A DNA stretch of 64,000 nucleotides from Tabrizicola thermarum (lineage in GTDB: Bacteria > Pseudomonadota > Alphaproteobacteria > Rhodobacterales > Rhodobacteraceae). The position numbers and the translations under genes were made by a program. The notes under the pieces were generated by a model. It worked only from the letters and a program-made list of their open reading frames with translations. It made no database searches and was not told where the DNA came from. The first letter of the stretch is position 1, and every line of letters begins with the position of its first letter. Location: the NCBI RefSeq assembly GCF_003574395.1, contig NZ_QMJY01000081.1:111032-175031 (forward strand). The letters are read 5' to 3'. Of this stretch, positions 8,309 through 16,616 are shown piece by piece.

Positions 8309-9034
8309 ATGATCGATTGCGCCGCCTGTCCGTTGCAGAAACGCTCGATGTTCCTGCCCTTCACGCCCGAAGAGATCGTCTTCATGCGAGCGTTCAAGCA
8401 CGGCGAGGCAACTTTCCAGCCTGGCGAAACTCTCCTGTCGCAGGGCGAACGCTCCGACCGCCTGTTCACCGTGCTGGAGGGCTTTGCCACCCGGTCGATC
8501 CAGCTGGAAGACGGCCGCCGCCAGGTGGTGAACTTCGTCTTCCCGGGCGATTTCCTCGGCCTTCAGGCCGGGATCATGGGCGAAATGCGCCATTCGGTGC
8601 AGGCCACGACACCGATGCGGGTCTGCGTCTTCCAGCGCAGCCGGCTGTGGGACCTGTTCCGCGACAAGCCGGACCGCGCCTACGACCTGACCTGGATCGC
8701 CGCGGTCGAGGAGCACTTCCTCGGCGAAACCATCGCCACTCTCGGCCAACGCGACGCGACCGAACGTGTCGCCTGGGCCCTGGCACGGATCTGGCAGCGG
8801 CTGTCTGCTCTGGGACTTGGCACAAGCGACGGCGTCCATCTGCCCTTCCGCCAGCATGAACTCGCCGACGCGCTCGGCCTGTCCACCGTCCACACCAGCC
8901 GCACCGTCTCGATCCTGCGCGGCATGGGCCTTCTAGTCTGGAAGCGCGGCCGGCTGAACATGCTCGACCCCGAACGCATGTTCACCCTTGCGGGCCTGCC
9001 GATGGAGCGTGAGGAACGCCGTCCGCTGATCTGA
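8309..9034 (+). CDS. Crp/Fnr-family transcriptional regulator
   Basis: The 241-residue protein begins MIDCAACPL, then a cyclic-nucleotide-binding-like beta barrel (FQPGETLLSQGERSDRLFTVLEGFA, VNFVFPGDFLGL), a dimer helix and a helix-turn-helix around FRQHELADALGLSTVHTSRTVSIL. Only two of the cysteines of a true FNR cluster are visible at the N-terminus, so an oxygen-sensing iron-sulfur cluster is not supported. Ligand and targets are unknown. I prefer the ATG at 8309, preceded by a purine-rich stretch, over a GTG 30 bases earlier. It is divergent from the receiver-like gene and convergent with dxs. Confidence 0.82.
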   Translation: MIDCAACPLQKRSMFLPFTPEEIVFMRAFKHGEATFQPGETLLSQGERSDRLFTVLEGFATRSIQLEDGRRQVVNFVFPGDFLGLQAGIMGEMRHSVQATTPMRVCVFQRSRLWDLFRDKPDRAYDLTWIAAVEEHFLGETIATLGQRDATERVAWALARIWQRLSALGLGTSDGVHLPFRQHELADALGLSTVHTSRTVSILRGMGLLVWKRGRLNMLDPERMFTLAGLPMEREERRPLI

Positions 9035-9064
9035 TCCCGATCAAGGATGCGGGCCGATCCGCAG

Positions 9065-10981
9065 CTACGCCCGCTTGCCCACCACCGCGACGCCCAGCGC
9101 CTCAAGCACCTTCGCCTCGATATGCGCCGCGTCCAATCCCGCGACCCGATACATCGCTTCGGGGCTGGCCTGGTCGATGAAGATGTCGGGCAGGACCAGG
9201 CTGCGGAACTTGAGCCCCCGGTCGAACACCCCTTCCTCGGCCAGAAGCTGCGCCACATGGCTGCCGAACCCGCCGATCGCGCCTTCCTCGACCGTCAGCA
9301 GCGCCTCATGATCCCGCGCCAGCTGCAGGATCAGCTCCCGGTCCAGCGGCTTGGCAAAGCGCGCATCCGCCACCGTCACCGACACGCCCCGCTGGCCCAG
9401 GGCCTCTGCCGCCTTCAGACTTTCCGCCAGCCGGGTCCCGAAGGACAAGAGGGCCACGCGCGAGCCTTCCCGGACCACCAGGCCCTTGCCGATCTCCAGC
9501 GGGACCCCGCGCGCGGGCATCTCAACCCCCACGCCCTCGCCGCGAGGATAGCGGAAGGCAATCGGGCCGTCGTCGTGCGCCGCCGCCGTTGCCACCATAT
9601 GCACCAGCTCGGCCTCGTCCGCCGCGGCCATCACCACAAAGCCCGGCAGGTTCGCCAGAAAGGCCACGTCGAAGGCCCCCGCATGGGTCGCCCCGTCTGC
9701 GCCCACCAGCCCCGCCCGGTCGATGGCAAAGCGCACCGGCAGCCGCTGGATCGCTACATCGTGCACGACCTGATCGTAGCCGCGTTGCAGGAAGGTCGAG
9801 TAGATCGCACAGAACGGCTTCATTCCGCCCGCCGCCAGCCCCGCGCTGAAGGTCACCGCGTGCTGCTCGGCAATCCCCACGTCGAAACACCGCTTCGGAA
9901 AGCGCCCGGCGAACAGGTCCAGCCCCGTCCCGTCCGGCATCGCCGCCGTGACGGCGACGATCTTGTCGTCCCGCTCCGCCTCGGCGATCAGCGACTGCGC
10001 GAAGACCTTGGTGTAGCTCGGCGCATTCGACGCCGCCTTGACCTGCACGCCCGTCAGCACGTCGAACTTGCCCGTCGCATGGCCCCTGTCCCGCGCCGCC
10101 TCGGCCGGGGCATAACCCTTGCCCTTCTTCGTCAGCACATGCAGCAAGACCGGCCCGGTCGCCCGCGCCTTCAGCGTCCGCAACACCGGCAGCAACTGGT
10201 CCAGATCATGCCCGTCGATGGGTCCGACATATTCGAACCCCAGCGACTCGAACAGCGTCCCGCCCACCGCCATGCCCTTCAGCATGTCCTTGGCCCGCTT
10301 CGCCCCCTCTTGCAGCGGCGAGGGCAGAAGGCCCACGATCCCCTTCGCCACCTGCTTCAGGTCCTGCATGGGTGCGGCGGCATAGATGCTGCTCAGATAG
10401 GCCGACAGCGCCCCGACCGGCGGAGCGATCGACATCTCGTTGTCGTTCAGGATCACGAACAGCCGCTTCTTCAGATGGCCCGCGTTGTTCATCGCCTCGA
10501 AGGCCATGCCCGCGCTCATCGCCCCGTCGCCGATCACAGCGATCGCATCGCCCGGGTCGCCGCCCAGATCGGCCGCCATGGCGAACCCCAGCGCCGCACT
10601 GATCGAGGTCGAGGAATGCGCCGCCCCGAACGGGTCATAGGGGCTTTCCGACCGCTTGGTGAACCCGCTCAGGCCCCCCTCCTGCCGCAGCGTGCGGATC
10701 CGGTCCCGCCGCCCGGTCAGGATCTTGTGCGGATAGCACTGGTGACCGACATCCCAGATCAGCTTGTCGCGCGGCGTGTCGAACACGGCATGGATCGCCA
10801 CCGTCAGTTCGACCACCCCCAGCCCCGCCCCCAGATGCCCGCCGGTCTGCGACACCGCCGAAATCGTCTCGGCCCGCAGTTCGTCTGCCAACTGACGAAG
10901 CTCCCGGTCGCTCAGCGCCTTCAGGTCCGAAGGCAGCGTCACCCGGTCAAGCAGAGGGGTCTTGGGTCGGTCGGTCATCAT
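9065..10981 (-). CDS. dxs: 1-deoxy-D-xylulose-5-phosphate synthase
   Basis: The 638-residue thiamine-diphosphate enzyme condenses pyruvate and glyceraldehyde 3-phosphate in the first step of the MEP isoprenoid pathway. Visible hallmarks are the active-site histidine region [16 protein letters not shown], the ThDP motif [18 protein letters not shown], the second-domain [18 protein letters not shown] and the transketolase C-terminal domain. Two adjacent ATG codons (10981 and 10978) could start it. It is the last gene of the minus-strand operon hdac-xseB-ispA-dxs, 16 bases after ispA, so precursor supply and chain elongation are co-expressed. Confidence 0.97.
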   Translation of the reverse strand: MMTDRPKTPLLDRVTLPSDLKALSDRELRQLADELRAETISAVSQTGGHLGAGLGVVELTVAIHAVFDTPRDKLIWDVGHQCYPHKILTGRRDRIRTLRQEGGLSGFTKRSESPYDPFGAAHSSTSISAALGFAMAADLGGDPGDAIAVIGDGAMSAGMAFEAMNNAGHLKKRLFVILNDNEMSIAPPVGALSAYLSSIYAAAPMQDLKQVAKGIVGLLPSPLQEGAKRAKDMLKGMAVGGTLFESLGFEYVGPIDGHDLDQLLPVLRTLKARATGPVLLHVLTKKGKGYAPAEAARDRGHATGKFDVLTGVQVKAASNAPSYTKVFAQSLIAEAERDDKIVAVTAAMPDGTGLDLFAGRFPKRCFDVGIAEQHAVTFSAGLAAGGMKPFCAIYSTFLQRGYDQVVHDVAIQRLPVRFAIDRAGLVGADGATHAGAFDVAFLANLPGFVVMAAADEAELVHMVATAAAHDDGPIAFRYPRGEGVGVEMPARGVPLEIGKGLVVREGSRVALLSFGTRLAESLKAAEALGQRGVSVTVADARFAKPLDRELILQLARDHEALLTVEEGAIGGFGSHVAQLLAEEGVFDRGLKFRSLVLPDIFIDQASPEAMYRVAGLDAAHIEAKVLEALGVAVVGKRA

Positions 10982-10997
10982 GCCTGCATTTGCCGGG

Positions 10998-11867
10998 TCA
11001 ACTGTCCCGCGCGATAACGAAGCGCGCCGCGGCGATCAAGTTGGCCGCCGCAGCCCCATACCCGAAGACAGCCGCCTCGGCCTCGGCCACCAGCTCCGCC
11101 GCCCGGGCCCGCGCGCCCTCAAGCCCCAGCAGCGAGACGAAAGTCGCCTTTCCCGCTTCGGCGTCCTTGTGCAGCCGCTTGCCTGTCCTGGCCTCGTCGC
11201 CCGTCACGTCAAGAATGTCGTCGGCGATCTGAAAGGCCAGCCCCAGCGCCGCCGCATATCGCCGCAGGGGGCCAGGGTCCGCCCCCGCAATCACCGCCCC
11301 CGCCTCCGCCGCAAAGCCTATCAGCGCCCCGGTCTTGCCCGCCTGCAACACGGTGATCTCCTCCAGCGTCAGCGCGCGCCCTGCGGTTTCGGCCGCGATA
11401 TCCAGCGCCTGACCCAGCACCATCCCGTCAATCCCCGAGGCCTTCGCCAGCCCCGCAACCAACGCCATCCGAACTTCGGCAGACCCCAGCGCCGGATCGC
11501 ACAACAGCTCGAAGGCCAGCGTCTGCAGGGCATCCCCCGCCAGAACCGCCGTCGCCTCGTCCCACTTCCTGTGAACCGTCGGCTGCCCGCGCCGCAGGTC
11601 GTCGTCGTCCATGCAGGGCAGATCGTCATGCACCAGCGAATAGGCATGCAAGGCCTCGATGGCCGCCGCCGCGCTCACCGCCCGGGCCTCTGGAACCCCC
11701 AGCATCCGCGCGCCTTCCAGCACCAGAAACCCGCGCAACCGCTTGCCCCCGCGCACCGCATAACGCATCGCCTGCGTCACCGGCTGGTCCGCGCGCCCTT
11801 CCAAGGCAGACAACAACCGTGCCTCAACCAGCCCGGCATCCGCCGCCAACCTTTGCGGGAAATTCAC
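10998..11867 (-). CDS. ispA: Short-chain polyprenyl (farnesyl) diphosphate synthase
   Basis: The 289-residue trans-prenyltransferase carries the first aspartate-rich motif [15 protein letters not shown], with the two-residue insertion typical of bacterial farnesyl diphosphate synthases, and the second motif [13 protein letters not shown]. It builds FPP (or GGPP) from IPP and DMAPP for quinones and carotenoids. I place the start at the GTG at 11867, which overlaps the xseB stop by four bases (GTGA), and homology begins shortly after. An upstream in-frame extension lies inside xseB in another frame and is rejected. Confidence 0.93.
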   Translation of the reverse strand: MNFPQRLAADAGLVEARLLSALEGRADQPVTQAMRYAVRGGKRLRGFLVLEGARMLGVPEARAVSAAAAIEALHAYSLVHDDLPCMDDDDLRRGQPTVHRKWDEATAVLAGDALQTLAFELLCDPALGSAEVRMALVAGLAKASGIDGMVLGQALDIAAETAGRALTLEEITVLQAGKTGALIGFAAEAGAVIAGADPGPLRRYAAALGLAFQIADDILDVTGDEARTGKRLHKDAEAGKATFVSLLGLEGARARAAELVAEAEAAVFGYGAAAANLIAAARFVIARDS

Positions 11868-12103
11868 ATCCCCTCCGCCGGAGTCGTGCCCACCGCCCGG
11901 CCTTCCTGCGCCCGGATCAGCTCCACCTTCTCCTCGGCCTCGGCCAGCTTCTTCGCGCAATGCGCCTTCAGCGCCGCCCCCCGCTCATACAGCGCGATCG
12001 ACTGCTCCAGCGGCACCTCGCCGCGCTCCAGGGCGCCCACGACCTGCTCCAGCGCGGCCATCGCCTCCTCGAAACTCATCGCCTCAACGGCCTTGTCGCT
12101 CAT
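11864..12103 (-). CDS. xseB: Exodeoxyribonuclease VII small subunit
   Basis: The 79-residue protein has the family core MSFEEAMAALEQVVGALERG followed by EVPLEQSIALYERGAALKAHC, the heptad-rich segment that binds XseA. Exonuclease VII degrades single-stranded DNA. The gene overlaps the upstream HDAC-like gene by four bases (ATGA) and the downstream ispA by four bases, so the three are translationally coupled. xseA is not in the window. Confidence 0.93.
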   Translation of the reverse strand: MSDKAVEAMSFEEAMAALEQVVGALERGEVPLEQSIALYERGAALKAHCAKKLAEAEEKVELIRAQEGRAVGTTPAEGM

Positions 12104-13008
12104 CGGCCCCGCTCCTCCAGCACGCCCACATGCGCCGCGACGCTTGCCGCCAGCGCGTCCAGATCATAGCCCCCCTCCAGCGAGGACACCACCCGCCCCC
12201 CCGCGAAATCGCACAGCCGGTCGGTCAGCCAGCGATAGTCCTCCGCCTGCCATTCCAGCCCGGCCAGAGGATCGTCGGCATGGGCATCGAACCCGGCGGA
12301 AACAAGCAGCAGCTCCGGGTTCCAGGCCGCGAGGGCCGGGAAAACCGCGCCCTCATAGACCTCCCGCATCGCCTTGCCGCCCGAGCCCGCCCGCAGCGGA
12401 ACGTTCAGCACCTGCCCATGCGCCCCCCGCTCCTCGGGCCGCCCGGTCCCGGGATACAGGGGCATCTGGTGGCTGGAGACGAACAGACACCGCCCCTCGT
12501 CCCACAACAGATCCTGCGTCCCGTTGCCGTGATGGACGTCGAAATCCACGATGGCGACGCGGGCCAGCCCGTGATGATCCAGCGCCCGCTTCGCCCCGAT
12601 GGCCACGGTTCCGAACAGACAGAACCCCATCGCCGCCTCGCGCTCGGCATGGTGCCCGGGGGGACGCCCGGCCACGAAGGCCGTCTTCGCCTCCCCGCGC
12701 AACACCGCATCGACCGCCGCACAGATCCCGCCCACCGCCCGCATCGCCGCCTGATACGACCCCGGCGACAGGAACGTGTCCCCGTCCAGCTGCGTCCAGC
12801 CCTCGCGCGGGACCGCGGCCTTCACCCGCTCCAGATACCCCGCCGGATGACAGCGCAGCACCTCGGTTTCCTCCCCGGACGGACAGTCCCGCCGCTCCAC
12901 CGGCAGGCCGGCAAGCCCCCGCTCCACCGCCGCCAGCCGCTCCACCCGTTCCGGGTGCCCCGGCGGGGTCACATGACGCGCGCAGTCGGAATGCGTGAAT
13001 ACCAGCAT
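12100..13008 (-). CDS. Histone deacetylase-family (acetoin utilization-like) deacetylase
   Basis: The 302-residue protein starts MLVFTHSDCARHVTPPGHPERVERL and contains the active-site motifs RPPGHHAE and IVDFDVHHGNGTQD, plus the zinc-ligand region VSAGFDAHADDPL. It belongs to the class II-type HDAC/acetylpolyamine amidohydrolase superfamily, which hydrolyses N-acetyl groups with a catalytic zinc; the bacterial substrate is uncertain. The ATG at 13008 fits the family start. It heads the hdac-xseB-ispA-dxs operon and follows petR on the same strand after a strong hairpin at 13041-13061. Confidence 0.9.
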   Translation of the reverse strand: MLVFTHSDCARHVTPPGHPERVERLAAVERGLAGLPVERRDCPSGEETEVLRCHPAGYLERVKAAVPREGWTQLDGDTFLSPGSYQAAMRAVGGICAAVDAVLRGEAKTAFVAGRPPGHHAEREAAMGFCLFGTVAIGAKRALDHHGLARVAIVDFDVHHGNGTQDLLWDEGRCLFVSSHQMPLYPGTGRPEERGAHGQVLNVPLRAGSGGKAMREVYEGAVFPALAAWNPELLLVSAGFDAHADDPLAGLEWQAEDYRWLTDRLCDFAGGRVVSSLEGGYDLDALAASVAAHVGVLEERGR

Positions 13009-13014
13009 GGCTTG

Positions 13015-13032
13015 CTCTTTTCGAAATACTCC
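13015..13032. repeat. Short dispersed intergenic repeat, copy 1
   Basis: CTCTTTTCGAAATACTCC lies immediately upstream of the HDAC-like gene start (minus strand) and is followed by a G-rich hairpin. A second copy matching at 16 of 18 positions lies at 25648-25665, also next to a GC-rich stretch. Function is unknown. Confidence 0.45.
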
Positions 13033-13040
13033 ACGGGGGT

Positions 13041-13061
13041 GCGGGGGTGTGAAACCCCCGC
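13041..13061 (-). terminator. Hairpin downstream of petR
   Basis: GCGGGGGT (13041-13048) and ACCCCCGC (13054-13061) form a perfect 8-bp stem with a 5-base loop, between the petR stop (13074) and the HDAC start (13008), both on the minus strand. No T-run follows, so it may act as a weak terminator or mRNA-end stabiliser. Confidence 0.5.
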
Positions 13062-13073
13062 TGGCTTCAGCCT

Positions 13074-13766
13074 TCAATCCGGCTGCAACATATAGCCCTC
13101 GCCCCGCACCGTCTGCAGATAGCGGGGGGTCTTCGGGTCGTCCTCGATCTTGCGCCGCAGCCGGGTGATCTGCACGTCCACCGCACGCTCCTGCGCCGCG
13201 TCCTCGCCCTGGTCGGCCACCAGCTTCTCGCGGCTCAGCGGCACCCCCGGCTGCGCCGCAAAGATCCGCATCAGCGCCGCCTCGGTCGCCGTCAGCCGCA
13301 CCGGAACCTCCCCGCGCCACATCTCGCCCCGGTCCAGGTCGTAGCGCACCGCGCCCATGTGCAGGAATTGCCGCACGGGCTCGGCAGCCTTGGCCACCGG
13401 GACGCGCCGCAGGATCGCGTTGATCCGCAGAAGCAACTCCTTCGGCTCGAAGGGCTTCACAAGGTAGTCGTCCGCCCCCGCCTCCAGCCCCTCGATCCGG
13501 TTGGCCGTCTCGCCCCGGGCGGTCAACAGCAGGACCGGAGTCGTCATCGTCTTGCGCAACTCGCGCGTCAGCGTCACCCCGTCCTCGCCCGGCATCATCA
13601 CATCCATGACGATCAGGTCGAACTCCAGCCCGCCGAGGATGCGCCGCGCCTGAGAAGCATCGCGCGCGACAGAAACCAGAAATCCGTTGCGGATCAGGAA
13701 CTTCTGCAACAGACCCCGGATACGCTCGTCATCATCGACGATCAGAAGATGCGCATCCGGCACCAT
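13074..13766 (-). CDS. petR: OmpR-family response regulator PetR
   Basis: The 230-residue protein has a full receiver domain (LLIVDDDERIRGLL, phosphoacceptor Asp in LIVMDVMMPGEDG, lysine in DDYLVKPFEPKELLLR) and a C-terminal winged helix with RKIEDDPKTPRYLQTVRGEG. In Rhodobacter capsulatus PetR and its partner PetP lie next to the cytochrome bc1 genes and are needed for their expression; the pairing here is the same, although petABC are not in the window. Its ATG shares one base with the stop of petP (TGATG), showing tight coupling. No histidine kinase is adjacent. Confidence 0.88.
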   Translation of the reverse strand: MVPDAHLLIVDDDERIRGLLQKFLIRNGFLVSVARDASQARRILGGLEFDLIVMDVMMPGEDGVTLTRELRKTMTTPVLLLTARGETANRIEGLEAGADDYLVKPFEPKELLLRINAILRRVPVAKAAEPVRQFLHMGAVRYDLDRGEMWRGEVPVRLTATEAALMRIFAAQPGVPLSREKLVADQGEDAAQERAVDVQITRLRRKIEDDPKTPRYLQTVRGEGYMLQPD

Positions 13767-14260
13767 CAGCCGCCCTCCTTCAGCCGGTTGTACTGGCGCC
13801 GCATCTCCGGGTCCATCATCGCCTCCAGCACCTGCCGGAAGCCCGCCACCGCCTGCGGCCCCGCCGCGCGATAGGCCGCCCGCATCCGCGCCCTTTGCGC
13901 GTCCGACAATTCCCGTTCCAGCATCTGTCCCTTGTCCGTCAAATGCAGATGCCGTTCCCGTGCATCCACCTTGCCCTTTTCACTGCGAACAAGGCCATCC
14001 TCGATCAGGGTGCGCAACACACGATTCAACGACTGCTTTGTAACACCAAGGATCGACAAAAGGTTGGAAACCGTCGTCCCGGGCGAGCGATGGATGAAAT
14101 GGATCGCCCGGTGATGCGCCCGGCCATAGTCCATCCCTTCCAGAATCCGGTCCGGGTCGGCCGTGAAGCCGCGATAGGCGAAGAACATCGCCTCGATGCC
14201 CTTCCGCAGCTGTTCGTCGGTCAGGAACAGCAGGTTCTCGCCACCCGGTGTCTCGGCCAT
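13766..14260 (-). CDS. petP: MarR-family regulator PetP
   Basis: The 164-residue protein carries a MarR winged helix: HRAIHFIHRSPGTTVSNLL, the recognition helix GVTKQSLNRVLRTLIEDGLV and the wing KVDARERHLHLTDKG. Its position directly upstream of, and overlapping, the PetR-type response regulator matches the R. capsulatus petP-petR pair. The ATG at 14260 is preceded by AAGGAGA at a proper distance and is preferred over a GTG one codon upstream. It is divergent from the branched-chain aminotransferase at 14399. Confidence 0.86.
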   Translation of the reverse strand: MAETPGGENLLFLTDEQLRKGIEAMFFAYRGFTADPDRILEGMDYGRAHHRAIHFIHRSPGTTVSNLLSILGVTKQSLNRVLRTLIEDGLVRSEKGKVDARERHLHLTDKGQMLERELSDAQRARMRAAYRAAGPQAVAGFRQVLEAMMDPEMRRQYNRLKEGG

Positions 14261-14398
14261 CACAGTCTCCTTTTCCCGGAATTTACGTCAGCCTTGTTGA
14301 CTTTCCAAGCACGAACCCGTAACCCTCTTTCGATTTCGCGCAAGAATCTGTCCGATGCGGACCTTTCGGGCGCAACTTTCGCAAAGCTGGAGGGTCAA

Positions 14399-15265
14399 AT
14401 GGCAGGTTATGACGATCGCGACGGGTTCATCTGGATGGATGGCAAGCTGGTGGAATGGCGGTCCGCGAACGTCCACATCCTGACTCACGCGCTCCATTAT
14501 GCCTCGTCGGTCTTCGAAGGCGAACGCTGCTACAACGGCAAGATCTTCAAGGGCCACGAACATTCGCTGCGCCTTCTGCGCTCGGGCGAGCTTCTGGACA
14601 TGCCGATCCCCTACAGTGCCGAACAGATCGACGCCGCCAAGGAAGCGACGCTCAAGGCCAACAACCTGACCGACGCCTATGTCCGCGCGATCGCCTGGCG
14701 CGGCGCGGGGCCGGACATGGGGGTCGCCTCGCTCCAGAACCCGGTCCGCCTGGCCGTCGCCTGCTGGACCTGGGGCAGCTACTATGGTGACGCCAAGTTC
14801 AAGGGCGCGAAACTCGACATCGCCAAGTGGAAACGCCCCTCGCCCGAGACCATCCCCTCCGAGGCCAAGGCCGCCGGCCTCTACATGATCTGCACCATGT
14901 CCAAGCACGCCGCCCAGGCCAAGGGTTGCTCTGACGCGATGATGTTCGACTATCGCGGCTATGTGGCCGAGGCGACGGGCGCCAACATCTTCTTCGTCAA
15001 GGACGGAGAGGTCCACACCCCCAAGGCCGACTGCTTCCTGAACGGCATCACCCGGCAAACGGTGATCCAGATGCTGAGGGACATGCAGATCAAGGTGCAC
15101 GAACGCCACATCCTGCCCGAAGAGCTGGAGGGCTTCCAGCAGTGCTGGCTCACCGGAACCGCCGCCGAAGTGACCCCCGTGGGCCAGATCGGCGACTACA
15201 CCTTCGAAGTGGGAGATCTGACCCGCCGCGTCGCCACCGAATACGAAAGGCTCGTCCGGGCCTGA
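14399..15265 (+). CDS. ilvE: Branched-chain amino acid aminotransferase
   Basis: The 288-residue fold-type IV PLP enzyme shows ANVHILTHALHYASSVFEGERCY at the start, the substrate-loop region RAIAWRGAGPDMG and the cofactor region VAEATGANIFFVKDGEVHTP followed by FLNGITRQTV. It interconverts leucine, isoleucine and valine with their keto acids. The start is the ATG at 14399, preceded by GGAGGG, at MAGYDDRDGFIWMDGKLV; the frame extends upstream only as an antisense shadow of petP. A strong terminator follows at 15284-15310. Confidence 0.94.
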   Translation: MAGYDDRDGFIWMDGKLVEWRSANVHILTHALHYASSVFEGERCYNGKIFKGHEHSLRLLRSGELLDMPIPYSAEQIDAAKEATLKANNLTDAYVRAIAWRGAGPDMGVASLQNPVRLAVACWTWGSYYGDAKFKGAKLDIAKWKRPSPETIPSEAKAAGLYMICTMSKHAAQAKGCSDAMMFDYRGYVAEATGANIFFVKDGEVHTPKADCFLNGITRQTVIQMLRDMQIKVHERHILPEELEGFQQCWLTGTAAEVTPVGQIGDYTFEVGDLTRRVATEYERLVRA

Positions 15266-15283
15266 CCCGACCGCGCAAAGGAA

Positions 15284-15310
15284 AAAGGCCGGGCACCCTG
15301 CCCGGCCTTT
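15284..15310. terminator. Two-way rho-independent terminator between ilvE and ohr
   Basis: AAAGGCCGGGCA (15284-15295) and TGCCCGGCCTTT (15299-15310) form a perfect 12-bp stem with a CCC loop, with A residues before and T residues after. It can terminate both ilvE (plus) and the convergent ohr gene (minus). Confidence 0.9.
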
Positions 15311-15328
15311 CTCATGTCGCCGCCCGGA

Positions 15329-15757
15329 TCAGGCGATTTCCGTCGTGACCTCGATGTTGCCCCTGGTCGCGTGCGAGTATGGGCAGATGAAATGCCCCCG
15401 TTCGGCAATCTTCTCGGCCACCGCGCGGTCGACGCCTGGCATGCTGACCACCAGTCGCACCTTCAGCCCGAATCCGCCGTCCGACCGGCCACCAATCCCG
15501 ACATGGGCCGTCACGGTCGCATCGTCCGGCACCGTGCCCAGCTTTTCGCTGCTGGCCGCAAACCGCATCGCGCCCAGGTAGCAGGCACTGTAGCCAAGGG
15601 CGAACAACTCTTCCGGGTTGTGGCCCAGGCCCGAGCCACCCAGTTCCTTCGGGCTAGAATGGGTCACCGTCAGCTGACCATTCGCCAGCGAGGCAACCCC
15701 ATTCCGCCCGCCGCCGGTGGCCTTGGCTTCGGTCCAGTATTTGACATCAACGGTCAT
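15329..15757 (-). CDS. ohr: Organic hydroperoxide reductase Ohr (OsmC family)
   Basis: The 142-residue OsmC-fold protein has the two redox cysteines of Ohr, one in LFALGYSACYLGAMRFAA and one in FICPYSHATRGN. Ohr reduces organic and fatty-acid hydroperoxides using lipoylated proteins as electron donors. Length fits the family exactly. It is divergent from the MarR-type gene at 15866, which is almost certainly its repressor OhrR, and the gap between holds two palindromes. Confidence 0.95.
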   Translation of the reverse strand: MTVDVKYWTEAKATGGGRNGVASLANGQLTVTHSSPKELGGSGLGHNPEELFALGYSACYLGAMRFAASSEKLGTVPDDATVTAHVGIGGRSDGGFGLKVRLVVSMPGVDRAVAEKIAERGHFICPYSHATRGNIEVTTEIA

Positions 15758-15782
15758 TCCATAATCCTTCCACTACGATTAT

Positions 15783-15794
15783 ATCGTGCACGAT
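15783..15794. promoter_or_regulatory. Candidate OhrR operator 1
   Basis: ATCGTGCACGAT is a perfect 12-bp palindrome 26 bases upstream of the ohr start codon, in the ohr-ohrR divergent region. A sister palindrome differing at two central positions lies at 15841-15852. Assignment to OhrR is inferred from position. Confidence 0.55.
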
Positions 15795-15840
15795 TGATGT
15801 CTGTCAGAGCGTCTGCCGCCTGTCAAGCGCCTTGCTTCAA

Positions 15841-15852
15841 ATCGCGCGCGAT
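15841..15852. promoter_or_regulatory. Candidate OhrR operator 2
   Basis: ATCGCGCGCGAT is a perfect 12-bp palindrome just before ohrR. It overlaps an in-frame ATG at 15851, which argues for the downstream ATG at 15866 as the ohrR start. It shares ATCG and CGAT outer bases with the palindrome at 15783-15794. Confidence 0.5.
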
Positions 15853-15865
15853 GTATCATCGTCGC

Positions 15866-16297
15866 ATGACCCTGACGCCGTCTGACATGCTTTGCTTTGC
15901 GCTGCATTCGACCGCCCATGCGGTCCATGCCGCCTACGCCCCGCTGTTGCAGCCGCTGGGTCTGACCTATCCGCAATATCTCGCCATCTGTGCGCTCAAT
16001 GCGGCGGACGGACTTACGATCAGCCAGCTTGGCGCCGAGTTGCGGCTTGAATCGAACACGCTGACCCCGCTTCTCAAGCGGATGGAGGCCGCCGGCTGGT
16101 TGACACGCAGCCGCGATACCAGGGACGAACGCCAGGTCCGTCTGCGCCTCACCGATGCCGGCCGTGACCTCGCCGCCCGCGCGGCCTCTGTTCCGCGGTC
16201 CTTTGCGGAAAAGACCGGGTTTCGGCAGTCCGAAATTGCCGACCTCCGCGACATCCTTGTCGAATTGCGGGACAGGCTCAAACCCGCGAAGGCCTGA
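15866..16297 (+). CDS. ohrR: MarR-family organic-peroxide sensor OhrR
   Basis: The 143-residue protein has the OhrR N-terminal pattern LTPSDMLCFALHSTAHAV, in which the single early cysteine is the peroxide sensor, and a winged helix with ISQLGAELRLESNTLTPLLK followed by the wing RDERQVRLRLTDAG. Oxidation of the cysteine by organic peroxide releases it from DNA and induces ohr. The ATG at 15866 is preferred; one five codons upstream overlaps a palindrome. It is divergent from ohr. Confidence 0.9.
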   Translation: MTLTPSDMLCFALHSTAHAVHAAYAPLLQPLGLTYPQYLAICALNAADGLTISQLGAELRLESNTLTPLLKRMEAAGWLTRSRDTRDERQVRLRLTDAGRDLAARAASVPRSFAEKTGFRQSEIADLRDILVELRDRLKPAKA

Positions 16298-16318
16298 GCC
16301 GCGCCCGCTCTGCCCGGC

Positions 16319-16486
16319 TCAGACGCTGCGCCCGCGATCGATCCGCAGGAACTGGACCAGTCGGGTCGCCCCCGAGGCCCCCCGGGGCCGCAGCCAGGTC
16401 TCGCGCGGCGTGCGGGCCAGTCGCAGGAAATGCTTGACGCGGCCCCCGCTGGACCGGGCGCGATGATCGGCAAGATGACGGCTCAT
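16319..16486 (-). CDS. Small basic hypothetical protein (55 aa)
   Basis: A 55-codon ORF starts at an ATG preceded by a very strong ribosome site (GGAGGAGAGC directly before the ATG). The product is arginine-rich (MSRHLADHRARSS at the start, IDRGRSV at the end), has no membrane segment and matches no family I know. It sits between ohrR and queG with no overlap to either. The ribosome site is the main reason to call it; codon use is high-GC like its neighbours. Confidence 0.45.
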   Translation of the reverse strand: MSRHLADHRARSSGGRVKHFLRLARTPRETWLRPRGASGATRLVQFLRIDRGRSV

Positions 16487-16616
16487 GCTCTCCTCCCTCG
16501 GATCTGCAGGACCATCAGTCTGCACCCGAATCGGCGAAGTCCCAAGGCCGATCCGCAGGCCCCAAGCATCAAACCGCCGACCTCCGCTGCCGGTCGGACG
16601 GGTCACGTCGGCGGGC

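Noticed and set aside
9047..11017. Plus-strand open frame of about 656 codons opposite dxs
   Set aside because: dxs has all expected motifs over its full length; the opposite frame has none.
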